A model generated the notes under the pieces. The model searched no databases. It was given only the letters and a program-made list of their open reading frames with translations, and was not told the DNA's origin. A DNA stretch of 64,000 nt from a virus. Where the stretch lies: positions 1 through 64,000 of IMG/VR virus record IMGVR_UViG_3300029983_000007. The stretch is one strand, 5' to 3'. This document shows, in pieces, positions 33,936 to 42,876 of this stretch; positions within the stretch are counted from its first letter, which is position 1; each line of letters starts with the position of its first letter. The position numbers and the translations under genes are program-made.

Positions 33936-34671
33936 ACCATCCAGTATTTGTTTCTGATCTAACTTTCTCTATTATAGCATCCATTTTTTCTTTACCTTGA
34001 GAAATCATGTCGGCAGCATTATATTGAAATGAACCAGGCATATTGAAATTAAATCTTCCTACTGCTTGTCCCATCCTCATTTGACATAATCCTATAAGAT
34101 ATTGTTTGAAATATACATTATCAAAAAGTTCTTCTTCTTCAATTCTTGAATATATCTCTAACATCATATCAGTATCAATCATTGTTAATAAATTTAGATG
34201 CTTGCTTATATGATTGAAATTAAATCTTAATGTATTAGTTGTCATTTTGTTTATTTGATCTGCAAAACTACTAATAACTGAACGATATACTCCTAATTCA
34301 CCTGCTGTTGTTACAAAACTTGTCAAAAATGGCTGATTAGTTACTCCAAGATTAATTGATAATTGAGGTGCTTGAATACCAAGTCTAAACATATTTGGAT
34401 TATCAATTTTAACTATTCTAACCAAATCTTCTACTTCAGGTGGTAATACAATTGTTTTATTTCTATGATACTCATCAGTGTATATAAAATCTTTTTTAAG
34501 ATAATAAAACATTTTAATTTTAGAGAATTGATAATTTTTATAAAACCAATCCAATGCTTCTTCTCTAATTAAACGAATTATTTCCATATCAGGTAAAATT
34601 TTATCAAAAAGTCCAGATATTGTCAAATCACCTTGAACGATATCAACCAATTGATCGATTGTCATTGCCAT
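33919..34671 (-). CDS. putative virion structural protein
   Basis: 250 residues. Start DQLVDIVQGDLTISGLFDKI, then LPPEVEDLVRIVKIDN, and a C-terminal GLCQMRMGQAVGRFNFNMPG. The composition is balanced and less charged than the surrounding small proteins. It reminds me of conserved neck or tail-completion proteins of large myoviruses, but no motif proves this. Confidence 0.4.
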   Translation of the reverse strand: MAMTIDQLVDIVQGDLTISGLFDKILPDMEIIRLIREEALDWFYKNYQFSKIKMFYYLKKDFIYTDEYHRNKTIVLPPEVEDLVRIVKIDNPNMFRLGIQAPQLSINLGVTNQPFLTSFVTTAGELGVYRSVISSFADQINKMTTNTLRFNFNHISKHLNLLTMIDTDMMLEIYSRIEEEELFDNVYFKQYLIGLCQMRMGQAVGRFNFNMPGSFQYNAADMISQGKEKMDAIIEKVRSETNTGWFIMDR

Positions 34672-35014
34672 AATTACAAATTATTATTTTTGGTATATAT
34701 AAATTTTAAGAATCATAAATTAAAAATTTCAGATTCTTTTATTAAATATTCTTAATATATTTTAGAATATTATTATTTAATTATTCTTTAATTAACATCC
34801 AAGTGAGTCCAGACTATATGTTCTTCAATATTAAAATTTCTAAATACTTTATCAAATATTTTTATACTATTTTATTTTTTGTAGGATATATTATTATATC
34901 TATATATAATAACAGGTAGTCAATTGATTACTGCGAGATGTGCTAATTCGTTGAGTTTTTTGATATTTGTATTTTTATATATAAAAAATAAATTAATAAA
35001 TTATATATAAAACT
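34672..35014. other. 343-bp intergenic stretch with short gene relics
   Basis: No intact gene. On the minus strand two short open segments end with plausible protein sequence but lack a start: FDKVFRNFNIEEHIVWTHLD (about 34788-34860) and KKLNELAHLAVIN (about 34920-34965). They may be remains of deleted genes. TTATATATAA at 35001-35010 precedes the gene at 35015. Confidence 0.4.
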
Positions 35015-35656
35015 ATGGAGATATTCAAATTCGGGAATTTTGTTATAAATGAAAATATATCATTAATTGATCATGACGGTATATTATTAATTGTTGACGT
35101 TCAATCTAATTTTAAAAAATATTTTCCTACTGATCCTAATGGATTTATTAAAAAAATAGACAAATATTGTTTAGATTTTCCATCAGATGACACAGGAAAA
35201 GGAGTTTATCAAATATGGGATTCAAATCAAGGATCTAAACCAACATACAAATTTAAAAATGAGATAGATTTAATTGAAAAAAAATATGGAGTCAAAAAAT
35301 TTTATTCTAAATATAAAGGGGGGTTTAAAGAATGGATAACACACATATTTGATAATAAAACATTAGAAGAATTCAAATCTAGAAATAATGTATTTAAAAA
35401 AGGTGATGCATTTAAGTTAAGGGATAAAAATGAATTTTTGATATATATAGGAAATAATCATCAATGGTTTTACGTTAATGAAGAATTGGTAGAATTATTT
35501 AAAAAATTAAGAAATAAAAAAGTTATAATATGTGGAGGAGCAGAAGATGAATGTTTAGATGACGTGTATATAGCATTAAAGTCGTTTAATGTTAATGTAA
35601 TTAAAAATCATCAATATATATATAGTGCAGAAACAGGTAACTATTTGAAGAAATAA
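35015..35656 (+). CDS. isochorismatase-like cysteine hydrolase with capsid-targeting-like leader
   Basis: 213 residues. Leader MEIFKFGNFVINENIS with an I-N-E site, then LLIVDVQSNF (D28), a lysine-rich loop SKYKGGF (K99/K101) and ICGGAEDECLDDV (C180), aligned with GLATNYCVGST of the nicotinamidase at 5880. The D-K-C set suggests an active hydrolase, but the metal-site motif of PncA is not evident, so the substrate is open (nicotinamide, isochorismate or another amide). If the leader works as in T4, the enzyme would be packaged and injected. Confidence 0.7.
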   Translation: MEIFKFGNFVINENISLIDHDGILLIVDVQSNFKKYFPTDPNGFIKKIDKYCLDFPSDDTGKGVYQIWDSNQGSKPTYKFKNEIDLIEKKYGVKKFYSKYKGGFKEWITHIFDNKTLEEFKSRNNVFKKGDAFKLRDKNEFLIYIGNNHQWFYVNEELVELFKKLRNKKVIICGGAEDECLDDVYIALKSFNVNVIKNHQYIYSAETGNYLKK

Positions 35657-35673
35657 AAATAAATAAATTAAAT

Positions 35674-36378
35674 ATGTTAAATTTAATAATGGCAATAAAT
35701 ATTCTCAATATATTTGAAGATTATGGTTTTATAATTACAGTTTTTTTGGTAATAATCCTAATCGCATATATGATGATTAATAGTTCTGCTAAAAGAATAA
35801 AAGAACAAGAAGATAAGATTGATTCATTGTATAATAGATTGGATAATATGATGAAAAAAATACCAAATGATGATCATTCTGATTTACCTGCTAAATTTAT
35901 GAATTTTGCTGAAAACGCGAATAAAATACAAATACAGATGTATCATTTATTGCAAATTTTTGATAGTGAAAGAATATCTATTTTTGAATTCCATAATGGC
36001 GGTAAAAATTTAGCTGGAATTGAATTTAAAAAATGTAGTAATACATATGAAGCAGTGTCATTAGAAACAAAGCCAATAATAAAAGAAATGCAAAATATGC
36101 CTCTGAGTATAAATCCTCTTTGGAATAGAATATTGGCAACTCGTGATGAAATTTGTATACCACTGGTGTCTAATCTAAATGATCATTTCTTAAAAGATTA
36201 TTTAACATCATTAGGAATAAAAACTTATTATTCAACAATTTTAGAAGATTATGACAATACCCCAATTGGACTAATAACAATGGAGTATTATAATTATACA
36301 AAAGAGTTGACATCAGAACAATTTAACGAATTTGCTGAAACAGCCATAAAAATAGCGGTATTAATAAATAAAAAATAA
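35674..36378 (+). CDS. membrane-anchored GAF-like protein
   Basis: 234 residues. One N-terminal membrane helix (FIITVFLVIILIAYMMI, about 19-35), a short coiled coil, then ISIFEFHNGGKNLAGIEFKK and YYSTILEDYDNTPIGLITMEYY, the strand pattern of GAF sensor domains. I recall similar proteins in phages and bacteria without known function. The gene at 36390 has the same plan. Confidence 0.6.
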   Translation: MLNLIMAINILNIFEDYGFIITVFLVIILIAYMMINSSAKRIKEQEDKIDSLYNRLDNMMKKIPNDDHSDLPAKFMNFAENANKIQIQMYHLLQIFDSERISIFEFHNGGKNLAGIEFKKCSNTYEAVSLETKPIIKEMQNMPLSINPLWNRILATRDEICIPLVSNLNDHFLKDYLTSLGIKTYYSTILEDYDNTPIGLITMEYYNYTKELTSEQFNEFAETAIKIAVLINKK

Positions 36379-36389
36379 TTCATAAGAGT

Positions 36390-37022
36390 ATGAATGAAAT
36401 TGCTATCTGTGTATTTGTAGTTTTAGTTGTTATATTTTTTATTTTATTTTTAAAAAAATTACATAACACTAACAAAAAAAAATATTATATATTAATTGAT
36501 TATTTAATTAAATATATTAAAATGCTAACATATCATGAAAACATAAATTACATGAATATGTTGAAAGATTCTAGTGCGTTATTTTCTCATCCTAAAAAAG
36601 AAATATACAACTTACCATTTAATTATAGCGGAGTTTTTAAATATAATCATAAAACAGATTTTTTTTCATCAGATTTTTTGTTCACATTGAAAAATTCTGG
36701 CTACATTACTGACGGTATTATATTTGACGATTTAACAATGTCTGTTAGTATAATATCATCTGCTTCTTTTAGAAGTGAAAATGATTTTGATTGTATGTAT
36801 ATTGATGAGATAGAAACTATTAATTATAATAAATCTATGTATAAAATACATAAAGAAAGAGACATCTATAAAATATACTATAATAATATTAACAATTTAG
36901 AAAATGATGAATCAGATATAGTAGGATTCTTTTTTGCTTCTCACATAGACAAAAGTATCATATCAGAAGAAGAACAAAAAACATTATCAGATATCATATC
37001 ACAAGTAAGAGAGATAATTTAA
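36390..37022 (+). CDS. membrane-anchored GAF-like protein, diverged paralogue
   Basis: 210 residues. N-terminal membrane helix (IAICVFVVLVVIFFILFL), then a soluble domain ending DIVGFFFASHIDKSIISEEEQKTLSDIISQ, matching the end of the preceding protein (GLITMEYYNYTKELTSEQFNEFAE). The central GAF strands are less clear. Confidence 0.5.
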   Translation: MNEIAICVFVVLVVIFFILFLKKLHNTNKKKYYILIDYLIKYIKMLTYHENINYMNMLKDSSALFSHPKKEIYNLPFNYSGVFKYNHKTDFFSSDFLFTLKNSGYITDGIIFDDLTMSVSIISSASFRSENDFDCMYIDEIETINYNKSMYKIHKERDIYKIYYNNINNLENDESDIVGFFFASHIDKSIISEEEQKTLSDIISQVREII

Positions 37023-37074
37023 TATAATTTAAGATAAATTAATATTGAAATATTAAAACATATTAAATATTTAT

Positions 37075-37108
37075 AATCCTTGATAATATATGTATCAAGG
37101 ATTTTTTA
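37075..37108 (+). terminator. rho-independent terminator
   Basis: Stem AATCCTTGATA/TATCAAGGATT, seven-base loop, T-run. Confidence 0.85.
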
Positions 37109-37124
37109 TTAGGCTAAATTGTTG

Positions 37125-37132
37125 TATCTTTG
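37125..37132 (+). promoter_or_regulatory. Bacteroidota-type -7 element
   Basis: TATCTTTG, 22 bases before ATG 37155. The -33 region lies in the T-run of the terminator and has TTTT rather than TTTG. It also shows that an upstream in-frame start at 37119 is not used. Confidence 0.6.
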
Positions 37133-37154
37133 TACTATAATTAAAAACAAAGAT

Positions 37155-37661
37155 ATGAAAAAAGAAACTCTGTATCAGTTTGAAAATGTCGAAGACATTA
37201 AAAATTTCATAGTTGGAGGTAATGCTATTTTCACATTGGAAAGTAAAGTTACTGGTAATTGGTTTACTTATAGAATCAGAAAAATGAAAAATTCTGATGA
37301 AAAAGCTCCTTTGTTTGTGTCTGTTCTCACTGGTAGTGATAATGAAGAAGCATACACTTATATGGGAGCAATTTTTAATTATAATTCATTGAGTTTTAAA
37401 TTAACAACAAAATCTAAAATAGGAACTGATGCATTATCATATAAAGCATTTATGTTCTTTTTTAATTTGTTGATGATGAACAAAACTCATAAAGATATGG
37501 GAATTTATCATAAAGGTATTTGCTGTGTTTGTGGTAGAGCTTTAACCACACCAGAGTCATTAAAAAATGGAATAGGGTCATTTTGTTCAGGAGTATTTTT
37601 TAATAAAAAAACAAATAAGGTTTCTATTAAGAATAAAAAATCTTTATCATACTCAAATTAA
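37155..37661 (+). CDS. DUF6011-like zinc protein
   Basis: 168 residues from ATG 37155. The C-terminal CCVCGRALTTPESLKNGIG with a following C (GSFCSG) is a treble-clef-like zinc motif found in DUF6011 proteins. The N-terminal part (AIFTLESKVTGNWFTYRIRKM; FVSVLTGSDNEEAYTYMG) is a beta domain that often precedes it in phage proteins. Probably a nucleic-acid-related factor; function unknown. Monocistronic. Confidence 0.7.
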   Translation: MKKETLYQFENVEDIKNFIVGGNAIFTLESKVTGNWFTYRIRKMKNSDEKAPLFVSVLTGSDNEEAYTYMGAIFNYNSLSFKLTTKSKIGTDALSYKAFMFFFNLLMMNKTHKDMGIYHKGICCVCGRALTTPESLKNGIGSFCSGVFFNKKTNKVSIKNKKSLSYSN

Positions 37662-37680
37662 TAATTAAATAAAATAAACA

Positions 37681-37719
37681 AAAAATCTTTTATCTTATAA
37701 AATAAGATAAAAGATTTTT
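37681..37719 (+). terminator. long terminator hairpin directly before a start codon
   Basis: Near-perfect 18-base arms (AAAAATCTTTTATCTTAT and its complement) with a three-base loop and T-run. ATG 37721 follows within two bases, so any message reaching that gene from upstream would be controlled by this hairpin. Confidence 0.8.
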
Positions 37720-37720
37720 T

Positions 37721-37930
37721 ATGTGGAAATACCTTATTATTACACTTTTCTTTAATGCCATATTATTTTATACTTATAATGTATTCGGATTTGAAGTAAC
37801 AATTATATTTGCCTTGTCTATTATTTGTTCAAGCCTTATTAATCCTACAATTCTTAATAAAAATAAGAGAGTGAATCAAAGAACAAATCAACAAATGTAT
37901 TCTACTAATAAAAACAAGATTAGAAGTTAA
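37721..37930 (+). CDS. small membrane protein
   Basis: 69 residues with two hydrophobic helices (YLIITLFFNAILFYTYNVF; VTIIFALSIICSSLI) and a basic, asparagine/glutamine-rich tail. No family recognised. Overlaps the next gene by one base. Confidence 0.5.
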   Translation: MWKYLIITLFFNAILFYTYNVFGFEVTIIFALSIICSSLINPTILNKNKRVNQRTNQQMYSTNKNKIRS

Positions 37931-38595
37931 TGCTAAGAGCATATCAAAAAATTGCATTTGATAAAATTAATGATAATGATAAATCTATTATAATTTGGCC
38001 AAGGCAAACAGGTAAAAGTTATTTGATAAATAAAATAATAGAAAATTTTGTCATTAATAATTCAAATAAAAAAATCATTTTTATTACAGAATCAGAAAGT
38101 TATTTTGCTCATTCAACATTAAGAATAGAAAAGGACATAAATAATGTTGTTGTTAGGTATAATAAATATGATATTAGTTTTATAAATAATAATAAATTGA
38201 TATTTTTTTCAATAAGAAATAATATATTCCCCTTATTAAGTAATTATAATCCTCAATTAATTGTGGCCGATTGCTATAAGAAAATTCAAAAGTCGAAAAC
38301 AAATAATATATTAGAAATTAATATGTATTCTGATATTTCAAAATGTAAATGCTTGTATACATTTTTTTATGATATAAATATTATTAAAGATATTGATTAT
38401 AAAAATGATTGCTATATAAATATACTTCCATATGAAAAAATAAACAATTACTCATTTGATACTGATGAATCTATTATAAATTCAAACGTAGTAAAAGATT
38501 TGAGTTACAAACCTTGTGTATTATTAGATTATTATAATTTAACTTTCATTAGAAAACGGAAAATACAAATACTAAATAGTTTAAATTCTATTTAA
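37930..38595 (+). CDS. small terminase-like P-loop ATPase with RKxK tail
   Basis: 221 residues. Start LRAYQKIAFDKI (Q-motif-like), Walker A PRQTGKS (24-30), a possible Walker B LIVADC (110-115). This is the N-terminal ATPase layout of T4 gp17-type terminases and SF2 enzymes, but the later helicase or nuclease domains are missing. It ends FIRKRKIQILNSLNSI. Could be a reduced ATPase of unknown role. Overlaps the convergent gene by 15 bases. Confidence 0.6.
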   Translation: MLRAYQKIAFDKINDNDKSIIIWPRQTGKSYLINKIIENFVINNSNKKIIFITESESYFAHSTLRIEKDINNVVVRYNKYDISFINNNKLIFFSIRNNIFPLLSNYNPQLIVADCYKKIQKSKTNNILEINMYSDISKCKCLYTFFYDINIIKDIDYKNDCYINILPYEKINNYSFDTDESIINSNVVKDLSYKPCVLLDYYNLTFIRKRKIQILNSLNSI

Positions 38596-38946
38596 TGCTT
38601 GTATTTTATTTTTTCTAATAATACTATTACTAGTTTTTATCCAATTATCTATATTAAAATATTCTTTACCATAAATAAAGTAGCTATTATAATACCAACC
38701 AGTTGAATCTGTTCTTGTGATACAGGATGCACCGTAAATGTTGTGTTCTTTTCTGTTGTGATAATATGTAATTATTTTATCGTAACGATTATTTATTATA
38801 AATTTAATATCTTTAGATTTTTTATATTTTTTTGGTATTTTATACCAAAAATCTTTTCCAATAATATTATTCCAACTATTATAATCACTATCTTCTATTA
38901 CTAAATAATTTATATTGTTTTCAATCGATTTATATATTTTCTTCAT
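38581..38946 (-). CDS. hypothetical protein with RKxK tail
   Basis: 121 residues, aromatic-rich (WNNIIGKDFWYKIPKKYKK; GWYYNSYFIYG). The end IIRKNKIQALNRI mirrors the tail of the convergent ATPase gene, and the two 3-prime ends form an imperfect inverted repeat. No family recognised. Overlaps gp46 by 17 bases. Confidence 0.55.
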   Translation of the reverse strand: MKKIYKSIENNINYLVIEDSDYNSWNNIIGKDFWYKIPKKYKKSKDIKFIINNRYDKIITYYHNRKEHNIYGASCITRTDSTGWYYNSYFIYGKEYFNIDNWIKTSNSIIRKNKIQALNRI

Positions 38947-40672
38947 CTATTACTGTGAATGACATTTTTTTTGTTATTTTTAAAATTCTATTGAAATAAT
39001 TTCTCATTGGAGAACTTTCTGTGAAATATACTTTTGGATCAAGTATAATTATATTTAGATTAAATTCTTTTGTGAATTTTTTTAATACATTTAATGCAAA
39101 TTCTACATTTTCAGGACCCATACTAGAAAATACTTCATCTAAAAATAAAATATTCAATTTTCTGAATTTCAATATTAATTTAAGATAAGAAAGAGCAATT
39201 CCAATATTTATTTTCTTTGATTCACCCATAGATAAACTTTCAGGATGTATTTCAATTGTCAGTCTCTCATATATTTTAACATTAAAATTTTCGTCTATTT
39301 TAACACTATATGTAGATTTCATTTCATCTAAAATATCCTTCAAATAAACATTTATAGGTTTTACTATATTTTTTACTATGCTTTTTCTAACTCCATTAGT
39401 AGAAAATATAGTTTTTAATTCTTCATAGACTTGATTTTTTTCATTTAGTTCTATTATTTTTTTACTATTTTTAATGTTGCTATTTTTAAGTTCTTCTATA
39501 TTTTTTTCTAATTCATTAATTGATACATGATCAGAAGTATCTATTAAATTTGAAATTTGCTTTGTTATTATTTTTAATTCATATATCAAATTATTATATT
39601 CAGAATTAGTTATATTTTTTTTATTAAATAAAGAATCTCTACTATTTGATATCTGTGTTAATTTTAAAGTTAAATCATCTTTTTTAGAATTTAAGTCTTT
39701 AAACTTTTCCTTTTCCTTTTCTAATTTTAAATTAATATCACTCAAATCATGCTTGTGATTTTCGTCACATAAATTAGTGTTACACAATGGGCAAATTCCA
39801 GATTCATAAACGTCTAATTTTTCTTCTATGACTTTTATTTCAAATTTTATTTCAATTATATTATTTGATATTATATTTCTTTGATTTTCAAAATCCTGTC
39901 TTTCTTGTTCTAACTTTTTAAATTTATCATCATATGAACTCAATTCTTTTTTAGCATTTATGTATGGTTCTCTTTTAGAATTTTTCTCTTTTTCTAATTT
40001 CTCTTTTTCTAATTCTTTATCTAATATACCACTTTTTTTAATATTTACAATATTTTGATTTAACGTTTTTATTGTTTGTTCATTTGTTTCAATTATAGAT
40101 ATTAATTTTAATTCATTTTCTTTGTTTTGTCTAATTAAGCCATTGCTTAACGTTAAATATTCATCTAAATTTTGCAAATTAAACAATCTATTTATTATGC
40201 TTCTTTTCTCTTCTGGATTTAAATCAATAAAATTTGCAAAATCTGATACTGACATAGAAATAAAACTTTTATATGTATCATAATCAAATCCTATTAATTT
40301 ATCTCTATCTTCTTTTTTTAAATTTTTAAATTTTCTTGTTTCATCTATATCATTGATAAATACTTTTGCACGATTAGGTTCTAAACATCTCTGAATTTTA
40401 ATGTTATCAGACATATTATTAAAAAATTGTATTTCAGTTTCTAAATTTTTATTAATTCTATTCGGTAGTATTGATTGTGGAACTCTTTTACCACTTTTGC
40501 CCCTCACTATACCAAAAATAGAAAAATCAAATGATTGTTGAAAAGAAGATTTGCCTCCACCGTTATTTGCAGTTAATAGAATCAAATCAGAAGAATCTTC
40601 TTTGAATTTTACTGTTTGTGTGTTATTTCCAAATGATTTGAAATTTCTAAGTGAAATGGATTTAATTATCAT
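38930..40672 (-). CDS. recombination nuclease subunit, SbcC/Rad50-like (T4 gp46-like)
   Basis: 580 residues. Walker A LTANNGGGKSS (33-43), two long coiled coils flanking a zinc hook CPLC (C294-C297), signature SLSMGESKKINIGIALSYLK, and Walker B ILFLDEVFSSM (D512, E513). This is the small SbcC/Rad50 type found as gp46 in T4-like phages, where with the gp47 nuclease it resects DNA ends for recombination-dependent replication. The gp47 partner gene is not adjacent. Confidence 0.92.
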   Translation of the reverse strand: MIIKSISLRNFKSFGNNTQTVKFKEDSSDLILLTANNGGGKSSFQQSFDFSIFGIVRGKSGKRVPQSILPNRINKNLETEIQFFNNMSDNIKIQRCLEPNRAKVFINDIDETRKFKNLKKEDRDKLIGFDYDTYKSFISMSVSDFANFIDLNPEEKRSIINRLFNLQNLDEYLTLSNGLIRQNKENELKLISIIETNEQTIKTLNQNIVNIKKSGILDKELEKEKLEKEKNSKREPYINAKKELSSYDDKFKKLEQERQDFENQRNIISNNIIEIKFEIKVIEEKLDVYESGICPLCNTNLCDENHKHDLSDINLKLEKEKEKFKDLNSKKDDLTLKLTQISNSRDSLFNKKNITNSEYNNLIYELKIITKQISNLIDTSDHVSINELEKNIEELKNSNIKNSKKIIELNEKNQVYEELKTIFSTNGVRKSIVKNIVKPINVYLKDILDEMKSTYSVKIDENFNVKIYERLTIEIHPESLSMGESKKINIGIALSYLKLILKFRKLNILFLDEVFSSMGPENVEFALNVLKKFTKEFNLNIIILDPKVYFTESSPMRNYFNRILKITKKMSFTVIDEENI

Positions 40673-40801
40673 GTATAATTATATATGAACATAAAAAAAA
40701 AGTTTTCTATAAAAAATGTTATTTTTAAATTAATATTAATAATATTAATAATATTATTAATTAGGACACGAAAAGATTTATATATAAATAAAAAACAAAA
40801 T

Positions 40802-41476
40802 ATGAAAACAATAAAAACATACTCAATAGATGAAACCCTATATGATGCATTTGATACATTGGCATCAGAGAAAAATATTAATAAAAGTTCTTTTTTCGAA
40901 GATGCTATTAAAAAATATTTAAAAGAAAATAATTTAGAAATTGTAGGAGAAGATTATAGATTAAAAACAAATGATGCTTATATTGTAACAATTCTATCTC
41001 AAAATGATAAAATATGTAATTTGAGTAGTGGTGATAAAATTCAAAGAAGATTATTTTATGATTTATTTATGCCAGTTGATGGTGTTAATCCAGAAGAATT
41101 TTTTGGTAGTAATAATAAAGTATTAGAAGATGTATTTAATAAAGTTAAAAAATTAAATCCAGACGATGTAGGAGATATTAATTGTGTTCCTACCAACGAA
41201 TTTTATAGTAAAGATTTGTTTAATGTTATTAATACTGAAAATAAATCTGATGATATAGTGTCTACAATTAAAGAAAGTGCAGAAGATGTAAAGGAATTAT
41301 TTAAAATTAATTATAATTACAAATCAAAAGAGTATTTAAATTGTTCTAAACTTGAAATTTGTGATATAATTATTAAATTGAAGATAATGACATTTGAATA
41401 TGACAACTCTTCAGATAATTTGAGGAATTTGTTAGTAGATATTTACACAATTTATAAAGATACACTTATTATATGA
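40802..41476 (+). CDS. ribbon-helix-helix protein with C-terminal domain
   Basis: 224 residues from ATG 40802; an upstream in-frame ATG (40685) would add a membrane-like stretch lying in the divergent promoter region. The first 45 residues (KTYSIDETLYDAFDTLASEK, KSSFFEDAIKKYLKEN) are a ribbon-helix-helix domain. The remaining 180 residues are not recognised. Probably a transcription regulator; it is divergent from gp46. Confidence 0.65.
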   Translation: MKTIKTYSIDETLYDAFDTLASEKNINKSSFFEDAIKKYLKENNLEIVGEDYRLKTNDAYIVTILSQNDKICNLSSGDKIQRRLFYDLFMPVDGVNPEEFFGSNNKVLEDVFNKVKKLNPDDVGDINCVPTNEFYSKDLFNVINTENKSDDIVSTIKESAEDVKELFKINYNYKSKEYLNCSKLEICDIIIKLKIMTFEYDNSSDNLRNLLVDIYTIYKDTLII

Positions 41477-41479
41477 AAA

Positions 41480-41505
41480 AAAGAGATTCAAATGAATCTC
41501 TTTTT
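41480..41505. terminator. bidirectional terminator
   Basis: Stem AAAGAGATTC/GAATCTCTTT, loop of four, A-run and T-run between convergent genes. Confidence 0.85.
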
Positions 41506-41525
41506 GTTATTTTAATTTTTAATTT

Positions 41526-42293
41526 TTAATTCATTTTCTCAAATCTCCATTTAAAGTAATAATAGTCATTATTTTCTATATGGTAAGTATCTTCATTTAT
41601 CTTCATTATGATATATGGCTTATTGTTACTATTGATATTATATCCTAAAATTTCAACTACTTTGTTTTCGTTTATTTCAAATAGTTTGCCTATATTATCT
41701 TTTACCTTAGTTTCATTTTTCATATTTTTATAAAACCCTTTATCTGGTATGAACCATTTATCTAACTTTTTATAAAAATAATTACTCAATTTTAGTTTAT
41801 ATTCACTATCAAATCTGTATAAGTATTCTGGCTCGAAATATACTTCTGATTCAAGTGTTGGTCTTATTAAACCATTATAATTTCTGAATACGCCAAAATA
41901 TTCTTCTTTATCAAATTCAAATGATATAAATACATCTAATTTTAAACTACTATTTTCATATATTCTTAAAATTTTAATGTTGTCATACAATTCAATATCT
42001 TCCAAAAATGGATTACTATCTTTATAGATTAAGTTATTTTGACCACGTAAGCCTTTTATTACTCTATCTAAGTTAGATACTAAGCCAGATTGACGGGCAT
42101 AAAAATCAGTATATGGACTATCCTGATAGTTATAATACGATGAGCTTGGATCCTGAGCAAAGGCAAAGTCTCCTCCTCCTCCTGCAGTACCCATTGGTTC
42201 AATCCCGAATTGAAATTGTTGAAATTCTGAATCCTCTGTTATTAGGTTTGCTTCATTAAAAAATGAATATCTACTATATTTTAATACTTTCAT
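41526..42293 (-). CDS. putative virion protein with leader
   Basis: 255 residues. Leader MKVLKYSRYSFFNEANLI with an F-N-E site, a glycine-rich segment (MGTAGGGGDFAFAQDPSSSY), then a beta-rich domain (YIIMKINEDTYHIENNDYYYF). The leader suggests packaging in the capsid or head; no family recognised. Its upstream region has the TTTATATATAA element (about 42297-42311). Confidence 0.55.
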   Translation of the reverse strand: MKVLKYSRYSFFNEANLITEDSEFQQFQFGIEPMGTAGGGGDFAFAQDPSSSYYNYQDSPYTDFYARQSGLVSNLDRVIKGLRGQNNLIYKDSNPFLEDIELYDNIKILRIYENSSLKLDVFISFEFDKEEYFGVFRNYNGLIRPTLESEVYFEPEYLYRFDSEYKLKLSNYFYKKLDKWFIPDKGFYKNMKNETKVKDNIGKLFEINENKVVEILGYNINSNNKPYIIMKINEDTYHIENNDYYYFKWRFEKMN

Positions 42294-42381
42294 ACTGTTA
42301 TATATAAATTTTTCGATTTATTATTTTAATATATATTTAAAGGAATAAATAAAATTAATATATAAAGATAAAAGAATATTT

Positions 42382-42876
42382 ATGTCAGAAGAATTAGATA
42401 ATAATCAAGAAAATAAAAAAAATATCAATTATAATAAAAAATTTGATATTATTGAAAAATATCAATTTAAAGATGATTCTGTTGAACTAATAACAGATTC
42501 TCCTTCTGAATCATCGATTAAAAAAAATATCGAAGGAGTTTTAATTAAAGATATACCATCCAAGTCACTTAGTAAGAAAAGTGAGAGTAAAAACGCAGAA
42601 AAAATAACAGAAGTTAATAAAATAGAAAAAGTAGACTCAACTGAAATAAAAACTGAAAAAAAATATACTATTATGAAATCCAATAAAGAATTGTATGGTT
42701 CTTTTATTAAAGAATTGAAATATTATTCATTGAGCATTAACGATGAAGTTATTTATGATTCAAGTATTGATAAATCTAAAGACTGTCCTGTTAAATTTGA
42801 AAATGATTATTTTATCTTATTTGGTAAAAAATATTCATATAATGGCTTAAAAATTAAAAAAATTAATTTAAAATAA
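42382..42876 (+). CDS. low-complexity lysine/glutamate-rich protein
   Basis: 164 residues. The first 100 residues are disordered-looking (ELDNNQENKKNINYNKKFDI; SKSLSKKSESKNAEKITEVN); the last 60 may form a small beta domain (VIYDSSIDKSKDCPVKFEND). No family recognised. First gene of the run to 49395. Confidence 0.5.
   Translation: MSEELDNNQENKKNINYNKKFDIIEKYQFKDDSVELITDSPSESSIKKNIEGVLIKDIPSKSLSKKSESKNAEKITEVNKIEKVDSTEIKTEKKYTIMKSNKELYGSFIKELKYYSLSINDEVIYDSSIDKSKDCPVKFENDYFILFGKKYSYNGLKIKKINLK

Noticed and set aside
40685-40801. N-terminal membrane helix on the ribbon-helix-helix protein at 40802
   Set aside because: The extension lies in the divergent intergenic region and the ribbon-helix-helix domain normally begins at the N terminus.
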